Source of the DNA: Streptomyces sp. NBC_00683
Lineage (GTDB): Bacteria > Actinomycetota > Actinomycetes > Streptomycetales > Streptomycetaceae
Length of the DNA: 64,000 nucleotides
Assembly (NCBI RefSeq): GCF_036226745.1
Contig: NZ_CP109013.1
Coordinates: forward strand, 1,488,001-1,552,000
Reading direction: 5' to 3'
Part shown: in pieces, positions 57,810 to 64,000 of the stretch
Numbering within the stretch: position 1 is the stretch's first letter
How the letters are laid out: each line of letters starts with the position of its first letter
Notes under the pieces: model-generated
What the model was told of the DNA's origin: nothing
What the model saw: the letters and a program-made list of their open reading frames with translations, nothing else
The model's database searches: none
Translations under genes and position numbers: made by a program

Positions 57810-59171
57810 ATGACTGGCACGTACGGCACGAGTGGCAAGAGCGGCACGACCGATCGCACCGGGCTGACGCCCCGCGTCTCGCAGCCCCGCGCGCTGGCCT
57901 CCCTGCGCGAGCGTCTGCGCGACACGTTCTGGTTCGCGCCGACGGTGGGGCTGGCCTGCGCCTTCGCCCTGTGGTGGGTCCTCTCCGAGGTGGACACGAA
58001 GATCGTCACCTACCTGAAGGAAGAGGAGGCGTACGAGGAGCTCGGGGACCTCCTCTCCTTCGCCGAGGACGCCAGGCTGATCGTCACGACGATCAGCGCG
58101 GCCATGATGACGTTCATCGGGGTCGTCTTCAGCATCTCGCTCGTGGCCGTGCAGATGGCGAGCGGACAGCTCACTCCGCGCGTGGTCCGGATCTTCGTGC
58201 GGAGCCGGATCAGCAAGCTCACGCTGACGGTGTTCCTGGCGACGTTCGCGTTCTCGCTGCTGGTCCTGACGTCGTACGAGGGAGGGGCGGCCGCGAATCC
58301 GCGGCGGATCACCTCCGTACCGGTGCTGCAGAGCATGCTGACGCTGGGCATGGTCGGCCTGAGCCTGCTGCTGTTCATCGCTTTCGTCTCTTCCACGCTG
58401 CGGCTGATGCAGGTCGGCCCCGTCCTCGACCGCATCACGGGTGAGGCGGTCCGGGCCCTGGAGCACCAGCCCGGAGGCGAGCACGGGGAAGCCCTGCTCG
58501 GGCCCGCGACGGCGTGGGTCGTGTACCGGGAGCGGGCGGGGGTGGTGAGGGATGTGAATGTGGCCCGGCTGGTGCGGGCCGCGCGCCGGCATGGGGTGGT
58601 ACTGCGGCTGATCCCGCGGACCGGGGACTTCCTGGTGCCGGGGACGCCGCTGCTGGCCGTGCACGGTGGGGCCGCGCCACCCTCGCGCGCCCTGAGGCAC
58701 ACCGTCGGTGTCGGGGTCGAGCGGACGGTGCACCAGGATCCGGCGTTCGGGCTGCGGCAGTTGTCGGACATCGCCCTGCGTGCCCTGTCGCCGTCCGTGA
58801 ACGATCCGACCACAGCGGTGCAGTGCCTCGACCGGATCGTGCAGTTCCTCTCGGTCGCCGTGCGCCTGCCGCTCGGGCAGCTGCACCACCGGGACCGGCG
58901 GGGTGCTGTGCGGCTCGTCCAGGAGGTGCCGGGGTGGCCGGATCTCGTGGACCTCGCGTTCGAGGAGATCCGGGGGCACGCGGCCGGCAGTCCGCAGGTC
59001 ACGCGGCGGATGCTGGCCGGCCTCGACGATCTGCTGCTCCTCGCGGCCGAGGAGCGGAGGAAGCCGCTGCTCAGGCACCGTGCGCTCCTGGTGGGGGCGG
59101 TGGAGCGGACGGTGCCCGAGGCTGCCGGGCGGGCCTTCGCCCTGGACCCGGACCGTCAGGGGATCGGCTGA
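57810..59171 (+). CDS. DUF2254 family membrane protein
   Basis: 453 aa. Four hydrophobic helices in the N-terminal half: 'FAPTVGLACAFALWWVLSEV' (about 41-60), 'MMTFIGVVFSISLVAVQMAS' (about 100-119), 'LTVFLATFAFSLLVLTSY' (about 144-161) and 'LGMVGLSLLLFIAFVSSTL' (about 185-203). Between helix 2 and 3, 'GQLTPRVVRIFVRSRISKL' is the DUF2254 signature, and the cytoplasmic C-terminal half starts 'LMQVGPVLDRITGEAVRALE' and includes 'ALRALSPSVNDPTTAVQCLD'. Function is unknown. ATG 57810 follows TACCTT by 7 bases. It converges on the aldehyde dehydrogenase gene. Confidence 0.88.
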   Translation: MTGTYGTSGKSGTTDRTGLTPRVSQPRALASLRERLRDTFWFAPTVGLACAFALWWVLSEVDTKIVTYLKEEEAYEELGDLLSFAEDARLIVTTISAAMMTFIGVVFSISLVAVQMASGQLTPRVVRIFVRSRISKLTLTVFLATFAFSLLVLTSYEGGAAANPRRITSVPVLQSMLTLGMVGLSLLLFIAFVSSTLRLMQVGPVLDRITGEAVRALEHQPGGEHGEALLGPATAWVVYRERAGVVRDVNVARLVRAARRHGVVLRLIPRTGDFLVPGTPLLAVHGGAAPPSRALRHTVGVGVERTVHQDPAFGLRQLSDIALRALSPSVNDPTTAVQCLDRIVQFLSVAVRLPLGQLHHRDRRGAVRLVQEVPGWPDLVDLAFEEIRGHAAGSPQVTRRMLAGLDDLLLLAAEERRKPLLRHRALLVGAVERTVPEAAGRAFALDPDRQGIG

Positions 59172-59184
59172 CGCCGCGGGCCGG

Positions 59185-60738
59185 TCACGGCATCAGGTGG
59201 TGGTCGGGGAAGTTGCCGGGCAGCCGCTCCCCCGCCGGGCCCTCGGTCACTGCCCGTACGAGCAGCTCGCCGCCCACGAAGGCGCCCCGCCACGAGGCGC
59301 CGAAGCCGCCGAAGAGCTCGTCGCGGTCGCCCCGCGAACGGGGCTTGCCGTGTCCGGTCTTGAAGGCGCGGATCTGCGGGGCCAGTCGCTCGTACGTGGC
59401 CGGGTCGTCCGTGGACAGGGTGGCCACCAGCGCCCCGTTGGAGGCGTTCATGGCCGCCAGGAGCTCCGCCTCCGTATCGACCAGAACGATCGTGTCGACC
59501 GGGCCGAAGGGTTCCGCGTGGTGCAGCGGGGAGGAGGAGGGAGGGTTGAGCAGCGTGACGGGGTGGAGGTAGGCGCTGGTGTCCTGGCCGGGGAGGAACC
59601 GGGCATCCGCGACGGAGCCGTGGTGGAGGGGAACGGCTCCCCTGTCGATCGCCTCGGCCACCTGGTCGGCCAGCTCCTTGGCCTTCGCGGCGTTGATGAG
59701 CGGGCCGAAGTCCAGGTCGGGCAGCGGATCGGTGGGGTGCTCCACCGCGAGGGGGTGGCCGGTGCGGAGGCCGCGGACGGCGGGGAGGTAGGCGGCCAGG
59801 AAGTCCGCGAAGAGCGTGCGCTGGACGACGAAGCGCGGGTAGGCCGTGCAGCGCTGCTTGCCGTAGTCGAAGAGCTTCGGAATGACGGCGGTGAGGGACG
59901 GCCAGTCCGAGTAGTTCCAGATGCCCCAGGTGTTGAGGCCCTCCTGTTCGAGGATGTGCCGCTTGCCCAGGTCGGCGACCGCGGTGGCGATACGGGCGCC
60001 GGTGTCGCGGCCTCCGACGAAGGAGACGCAGCCGATCTCGGGCGAGCGGACGAGGGGGGCCGACAGTTCGCTGCCGCTCCCGCTGACGAGGGTGAGCGGG
60101 ATGCCCTCGCGGGCGGCGAGTGCGCAGGCCAGGGTGAGGCAGGCGACGCCACCGTCGGTGGGCGTCTTGGCGATCACCGCGTTGCCGGCCAGTGCCTGCA
60201 CGAGCATCGCGTGGACCAGTACGGACATGGGGTAGTTCCAGCTGGCGATGTTGGAGACCGGGCCGGGCAGAGGGGTCCTGGCGGCAAGGAGCCGGTCCAT
60301 GTGGTCGGCGTACCAGCGGACACCGTCGATGGCTCGGTCGACGTCGGCCCGGGCGAGGCGCCAGGGTTTGCCGATCTCCCAGACGAGGAGGAGGGCGAGG
60401 AGCTCGCGGTGCTCGGCCAGTGCGTCGAGGGCGGCGCCCACGCGGGCGCGGCGTTCGGGGAGGGGGATGTGGCGCCAGGCGCGGTGCTGGTCGAGGGAGG
60501 CCCGTACGGCCTGTTGGGCGGTCGTCGCGTCCAGGCGGGGCGGTCCGACGATGGGGGTGTTGTCGACGGGGCTGGTGGCGGGGAGGGTGCGGCCGTCCTG
60601 GTGCCAGGTGGCGGCCCATAGGTTGCGGACGTGGTCGTCCTGGAAGGCCTCGGGGGCGGCGGCGCGTGCGCGTTGCCAGGCTTCGGGCCAGGTGGTGTGG
60701 GGTTTGAGGGTGAGGGTGCTGGGTGCTGGGGGTTTCAT
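59185..60738 (-). CDS. Aldehyde dehydrogenase family protein, atypical
   Basis: 517 aa. NAD-binding and catalytic blocks are recognisable: 'IASWNYPMSVLVHAMLVQAL' (catalytic Asn) and 'GNAVIAKTPTDGG' (Lys), 'IGCVSFVGGRDTGARI', 'ILEQEGLNTWGI' at the general-base Glu, 'GKQRCTAYPRFVVQ' at the nucleophile Cys (about 306), and 'NPPSSSPLHHAEPFGPVDTI' near the end. The Glu block normally reads E-L-G-G-K-x, so E-Q-E-G-L-N is unusual and may mean a different substrate. ATG at 60738 was chosen because it starts the family-like part. It lies on the same strand as, and downstream of, the SucC/SucD-like pair, separated by about 200 bp with a dispersed repeat. Confidence 0.85.
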   Translation of the reverse strand: MKPPAPSTLTLKPHTTWPEAWQRARAAAPEAFQDDHVRNLWAATWHQDGRTLPATSPVDNTPIVGPPRLDATTAQQAVRASLDQHRAWRHIPLPERRARVGAALDALAEHRELLALLLVWEIGKPWRLARADVDRAIDGVRWYADHMDRLLAARTPLPGPVSNIASWNYPMSVLVHAMLVQALAGNAVIAKTPTDGGVACLTLACALAAREGIPLTLVSGSGSELSAPLVRSPEIGCVSFVGGRDTGARIATAVADLGKRHILEQEGLNTWGIWNYSDWPSLTAVIPKLFDYGKQRCTAYPRFVVQRTLFADFLAAYLPAVRGLRTGHPLAVEHPTDPLPDLDFGPLINAAKAKELADQVAEAIDRGAVPLHHGSVADARFLPGQDTSAYLHPVTLLNPPSSSPLHHAEPFGPVDTIVLVDTEAELLAAMNASNGALVATLSTDDPATYERLAPQIRAFKTGHGKPRSRGDRDELFGGFGASWRGAFVGGELLVRAVTEGPAGERLPGNFPDHHLMP

Positions 60739-60849
60739 GGGTCTCCGCTCTCGGTGCACGTACGCGGGCGGGGGGTGTGTTGCGGTTGTGGTGCGGGGGC
60801 GGTTGTCGTGCGGGGGCCGGAGCGGGTGGGGCGCCTGCGGCGGGCGTTG

Positions 60850-60924
60850 TCCCCTCCCCGCCCCTTCCCGTAACCGGGGCTCCGCCCCGGGCCCCGGGCC
60901 TCAATCGCCGGACGGGCTTGAAGA
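60850..60924. repeat. Streptomyces-type dispersed intergenic repeat with hairpin
   Basis: The block CCCCTCCCCGCCCCTTCCC, then CCGGGGC-TCC-GCCCCGG (hairpin, 60874-60890) and CTCAATCGCCGGACGGGCTT matches by eye the abundant intergenic repeat scattered through many Streptomyces genomes. It lies between the SucD-like stop and the aldehyde dehydrogenase start. The hairpin may weaken read-through between them. Confidence 0.6.
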
Positions 60925-60941
60925 TGCCCTCACAGGTGAGT

Positions 60942-61826
60942 TCAGGTTGCTCGCAGCCGTTCCTCCACCAGTCGTGCCGTTTCCGTCGGGGTGGCACCGA
61001 CCGCTACCCCTGCGGCCTCCAGCGCCAGCTTCTTGGCGGCCGCCGTACCCGAGGAGCCCGAGACGATCGCTCCCGCGTGGCCCATCGTCTTGCCCTCGGG
61101 GGCGGTGAAGCCGGCGATGTAGCCGATCACCGGCTTGGTGATGTGCTGCGCGATGTGCGCCGCGGCCCGTTCCTCCGCGTCGCCGCCGATTTCGCCGATC
61201 AGGACGATCAGTTCGGTGTCGGGGTCGTTCTCGAAGGCTGTCAGGCAGTCGATGTGCGTCGTGCCGATCACCGGGTCGCCTCCGATGCCCACCGCCGACG
61301 AGAAGCCGGTCTCGCGGAGTTCGTGCATCAACTGGTACGTGAGGGTGCCCGACTTGGAGACCAGGCCGATGCGGCCCGGCTTGGTGGCGATGTCGGCCGG
61401 GATGATGCCCGCGTTCGACTGGCCGGGGCTGATCACGCCGGGGCAGTTGGGCCCGAGGATGCGCGTGCCGCGTGAGCGCGCGTGGGCGTGGAAGGCCACC
61501 GCGTCGTGGACGGGGATGCCCTCCGTGATGACCACGGCCAGCGCGATGCCCGCGTCGGCCGCCTCGATGACCGCCGCCCTGGCGAACGGCGGTGGGACGA
61601 ACACGACGGTGACGTCCGCCCCGGTGGCATCCATTCCCTCGCGTACGGATCCGAAGACCGGGACCGTGCGGTCGTCGAAGTCCACGGTCCGGCCGGCCTT
61701 GCGCGGATTGACGCCCCCGACGATCTGGGTGCCCGCGGCGAGCATCCGCCGGGTGTGCTTCATGCCCTCGGCACCGGTCATGCCCTGGACGAGGACCTTG
61801 CTCTCCTTGGTGAGGAAGATGGCCAT
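60942..61826 (-). CDS. Succinate-CoA ligase alpha-subunit-like protein
   Basis: 294 aa, the usual SucD length. '[20 protein letters not shown]' (CoA-binding loop, about 9), '[20 protein letters not shown]' (about 135), '[19 protein letters not shown]' and '[20 protein letters not shown]' with the catalytic phospho-His (about 250). It makes or splits an acyl-CoA together with the beta subunit encoded 2 bp upstream. The start ATG at 61826 is chosen; a longer frame to 63320 is read-through across sucC. The genomic setting away from other TCA genes and beside a ThDP enzyme suggests a substrate other than succinate. Confidence 0.9.
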   Translation of the reverse strand: MAIFLTKESKVLVQGMTGAEGMKHTRRMLAAGTQIVGGVNPRKAGRTVDFDDRTVPVFGSVREGMDATGADVTVVFVPPPFARAAVIEAADAGIALAVVITEGIPVHDAVAFHAHARSRGTRILGPNCPGVISPGQSNAGIIPADIATKPGRIGLVSKSGTLTYQLMHELRETGFSSAVGIGGDPVIGTTHIDCLTAFENDPDTELIVLIGEIGGDAEERAAAHIAQHITKPVIGYIAGFTAPEGKTMGHAGAIVSGSSGTAAAKKLALEAAGVAVGATPTETARLVEERLRAT

Positions 61827-61828
61827 GA

Positions 61829-62965
61829 TCAGTGCCCTCCCAGGGCCAGTCGGGCTGCTCGGTCTGCTGCGCCGTCCATCGTCGTGACCTGTTGGACCAG
61901 GGGGTGTGCGCGGTCGTCGAGGATCGCCCGGCCGCGGGCCGCGTTGTTGCCGTCGAGGCGTACGACCAGCGGTTTCGTCAGGTGGACGGAGTCCAGCGCC
62001 TGGACGATCCCGTCGGCGACCGCGTCGCAGGCGGTGATGCCGCCGAAGACGTTGACGAAAACGGACTTCACCGACGGGTCGGAGAGGATGACGGTGAGGC
62101 CATCGGCCATGACGCGGGCCGAGGCGCCGCCCCCGATGTCGAGGAAGTTGGCGGGCCGCGCCCCGCAGCCGGCGACCACGTCGAGGGTGGACATGACCAG
62201 TCCGGCGCCGTTGCCGATGATGCCGACCTCGCCGTCGAGCTTGACGTAGTTGAGGCCCTTGGCTGCGGCAGCTGCCTCCAGCGGGTCCCCGTGCGGGTCT
62301 GCGGCGTCCGCGCCCCGACGGGACTGCCGGAAGGCGGCGTTGTCGTCGAGTGTCACCTTTCCGTCCAGGGCGAGGATCCGGCCGTCCGCGGTACGGACCA
62401 GCGGGTTGACCTCGACCAGCAGGGCGTCCTCCTGGGTGAGTACCTGCCACAGCGCCTGGAGTACGGGGGCTGTGGCGGCGGGGAGTGCGGCGGCCTCGGC
62501 GATCTCCGCGGCCTTGGCCGCCGTCACTCCCTCGACCGGGTCGACGGGGATTCGGGCCACCGCCTCGGGACGGGTGGCCGCGACCTCCTCGATGTCCATG
62601 CCGCCCTCCGCCGAGGCGATGGCGAGGAAGGTTCCCGAGGCCCGGTCGAGGACGTAGCTCACGTAGAACTCCGCCTCGATGTCGACGGGTTGGGCGAGCA
62701 TGACGGTCCGGACTCGGTGGCCCTTGATGTCCATGCCGAGGATCTGGCGTGCGGTGACGACGGCGGCCCCGGGGTCCGCCGCCACTTTCACCCCGCCCGC
62801 CTTGCCCCTGCCGCCGGTCTTCACCTGTGCCTTGACGACGACGCGGCCACCGAGCCGTTCGGCCGCCGCACGGGCCTCGGACGGGTCGTCCACGACCTCT
62901 GCGTCCGGTACGGATATGCCGTGATCCGCGAAGAGTTGCCTTGCCTGATGCTCGTACAGATCCAT
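61829..62965 (-). CDS. Succinate-CoA ligase beta-subunit-like protein (ATP-grasp)
   Basis: 378 aa. N-terminal ATP-grasp: '[20 protein letters not shown]', '[20 protein letters not shown]' (about 40, ATP lid) and '[20 protein letters not shown]' (about 195, Mg ligands). The C-terminal ligase_CoA domain has '[17 protein letters not shown]' and '[20 protein letters not shown]'. Compared with housekeeping SucC of about 390 aa the size is normal. It starts at ATG 62965 and is divergent from the ThDP enzyme gene across 166 bp that hold a perfect inverted repeat. With the SucD-like protein it would charge an organic acid with CoA at the cost of ATP or GTP. Confidence 0.9.
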   Translation of the reverse strand: MDLYEHQARQLFADHGISVPDAEVVDDPSEARAAAERLGGRVVVKAQVKTGGRGKAGGVKVAADPGAAVVTARQILGMDIKGHRVRTVMLAQPVDIEAEFYVSYVLDRASGTFLAIASAEGGMDIEEVAATRPEAVARIPVDPVEGVTAAKAAEIAEAAALPAATAPVLQALWQVLTQEDALLVEVNPLVRTADGRILALDGKVTLDDNAAFRQSRRGADAADPHGDPLEAAAAAKGLNYVKLDGEVGIIGNGAGLVMSTLDVVAGCGARPANFLDIGGGASARVMADGLTVILSDPSVKSVFVNVFGGITACDAVADGIVQALDSVHLTKPLVVRLDGNNAARGRAILDDRAHPLVQQVTTMDGAADRAARLALGGH

Positions 62966-63044
62966 AGCCACTCCCGATCGTGCCGATTGTGAAAGTGCCG
63001 CACGCCCCCTGGACACCACCCACCGGATGCGGGATAACAAGCTT

Positions 63045-63068
63045 CATACAGTATTCGTCGACTGTATG
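63045..63068. promoter_or_regulatory. Perfect inverted repeat in the SucCD/ThDP divergent promoter
   Basis: CATACAGT (63045-63052) and ACTGTATG (63061-63068) are exact inverted repeats with 8 bases between. The word TATGCAATGTAC follows at 63065. The site lies centrally between the divergent starts at 62965 and 63132. Its form is that of a GntR/FadR-like or similar dimeric regulator site that could control both transcripts. Confidence 0.7.
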
Positions 63069-63131
63069 CAATGTACCGCGAGAGCGGCGGAGCGGCTCCC
63101 GCACTCCCCTACGAAGGGACAGGACATCGCC

Positions 63132-64000
63132 ATGCCTGAGGACAGCCACGACACCCAGAACCTCATCTCCGGTGGGCACTTGGTCGCCAAGGCACTCAAG
63201 GCGGAGGGGGTGGAGCGCATCTACACCCTCTGCGGCGGCCACATCATCGACATCTACGACGGCTGCGTCGACGAGGGCATCGAGGTCGTCGACGTACGCC
63301 ACGAGCAGGTCGCCGCCCACGCAGCCGACGGCTACGCCCGCATCACCGGGAAGCCCGGATGCGCCGTCGTCACCGCGGGGCCGGGGACGACCGATGCCGT
63401 CACCGGTGTCGCCAACGCCTTCCGCGCGGAGTCACCGATGCTGCTGATCGGCGGTCAGGGGGCGCACACCCAGCACAAGATGGGCTCGCTCCAGGACCTG
63501 CCGCACGTCGACATGATGACGCCGATCACCAAGTTCGCGGCCACCGTGCCGGACACCGCGCGGGCGGCGGACATGGTGTCGATGGCGTTCCGGGAGTGCT
63601 ACCACGGCGCACCCGGGCCCTCCTTCCTGGAGATCCCCCGCGATGTCCTCGACGCCAAGGTGCCGGTGGACAGGGCGCGGGTGCCCGAGGCCGGGCAGTA
63701 CCGGGCCTCGACGCGCGCGGCCGGAGACCCGGCCGACATCGAGAAGCTGGCGGATCTCCTCGTCCACGCGGAGAAGCCCGCCATCCTGCTGGGCAGCCAG
63801 GTCTGGACGACGCGGGCCACGGACTCGGCCACCGAGCTGGTCCGGACCCTCAACATCCCCGCGTACATGAACGGCGCGGGCCGCGGCACCCTGCCTCCCG
63901 GCGACCCGCACCACTTCCAGCTCTCGCGGCGGTACGCGTTCTCCAACGCCGACCTCATCGTCATCGTGGGGACCCCCTTCGACTTCCGCATGGGCTACGG
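63132..64000 (+). CDS. ThDP-dependent acetolactate synthase-like enzyme (partial, runs off the window)
   Basis: 289 aa visible; the 3' end is beyond 64000. N-terminal pyrimidine-binding domain: '[20 protein letters not shown]', '[19 protein letters not shown]', '[20 protein letters not shown]' with the catalytic Glu (about 60), '[20 protein letters not shown]' and '[10 protein letters not shown]'. The middle domain follows: '[20 protein letters not shown]' and '[14 protein letters not shown]'. The family includes acetolactate synthase, oxalyl-CoA decarboxylase, glyoxylate carboligase and 2-hydroxyacyl-CoA lyase; the C-terminal ThDP domain that would help is outside. ATG 63132 has AGGGACAGG upstream. 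It is divergent from the SucC-like gene. Confidence 0.88.
   Translation, partial: MPEDSHDTQNLISGGHLVAKALKAEGVERIYTLCGGHIIDIYDGCVDEGIEVVDVRHEQVAAHAADGYARITGKPGCAVVTAGPGTTDAVTGVANAFRAESPMLLIGGQGAHTQHKMGSLQDLPHVDMMTPITKFAATVPDTARAADMVSMAFRECYHGAPGPSFLEIPRDVLDAKVPVDRARVPEAGQYRASTRAAGDPADIEKLADLLVHAEKPAILLGSQVWTTRATDSATELVRTLNIPAYMNGAGRGTLPPGDPHHFQLSRRYAFSNADLIVIVGTPFDFRMGY

Noticed and set aside
60942..63320. A 792-residue frame covering the SucD-like and SucC-like genes
   Set aside because: The first 498 codons are an out-of-frame pass over sucC; the real SucD-like protein starts at 61826.
1..64000. Prophage, integrative element, insertion sequence or CRISPR array
   Set aside because: No integrase, transposase, terminal repeats, phage structural genes or regularly spaced repeats with unique spacers were found; the tRNA-Leu has no attached integrase or duplicated 3' end nearby.

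Overview
The window is chromosomal DNA of a Streptomyces or a very close actinomycete. The evidence is very high GC throughout, frequent GTG starts, many genes with a -10-like hexamer about 7 bases before the start codon and no ribosome binding site, and a typical Streptomyces gene set (DUF574-type methyltransferase, MmyB-type regulator, SpoIIE-type phosphatase, septum-formation lipoprotein, class F sortase, questin oxidase family). I see about 58 genes and one tRNA. I see no rRNA, CRISPR array, integrase or transposase. The last gene runs off the right edge.

1-10 kb: YceI protein; an orphan Imm21-type immunity gene with an unknown neighbour; AraC regulator with a VOC protein; a lower-GC unknown gene beside a MerR remnant; F420/NADP-type oxidoreductase; an ArsR-like regulator with a tandem operator, coupled to an FtsX-type permease that has no ATPase; an NmrA-type oxidoreductase and a broken SnoaL-like gene, divergent from a TetR regulator with two operator copies. 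10-26 kb: three methyltransferases, HEAT, ankyrin and DUF899 proteins, cupin, DinB, an FAD oxidoreductase, septum-formation lipoprotein, alpha/beta hydrolase, ATP-grasp and GtrA proteins, and a helical-repeat protein. 26-32 kb: a two-component system followed by a small anchored surface protein and a class F sortase, then a secreted sphingomyelinase and N-formylglutamate amidohydrolase.

32-43 kb: an MmyB-type regulator divergent from a cupin and alcohol dehydrogenase pair around a perfect 16-bp palindrome; an AAC(3)-II/III-like aminoglycoside acetyltransferase whose 3' end overlaps a membrane glycosyltransferase on the other strand; and a three-gene unit of unknown protein, MoxR ATPase, and HExxH/VWA protein. 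43-50 kb: a complete ribose operon rbsR-A-(C-B fusion)-K-D, with two operators 22 bp apart and permease and binding protein joined in one chain. 50-57 kb: universal stress protein, a beta-phosphoglucomutase-like HAD and GH65 pair, an orphan binding lipoprotein, and a large sensor/SpoIIE phosphatase. 57-64 kb: tRNA-Leu(GAG), a DUF2254 membrane protein, and a carbon-metabolism locus with an aldehyde dehydrogenase and a SucC/SucD-like CoA ligase, divergent from a ThDP-dependent acetolactate-synthase-like enzyme across a perfect inverted repeat.

The parts most worth following are the MoxR/metallo-VWA unit, the SucCD-ThDP-aldehyde dehydrogenase locus, the RbsC-RbsB fusion, and several operator arrays readable from sequence. 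No gene function was tested by database search; all calls rest on reading the sequence and on knowledge of the families.
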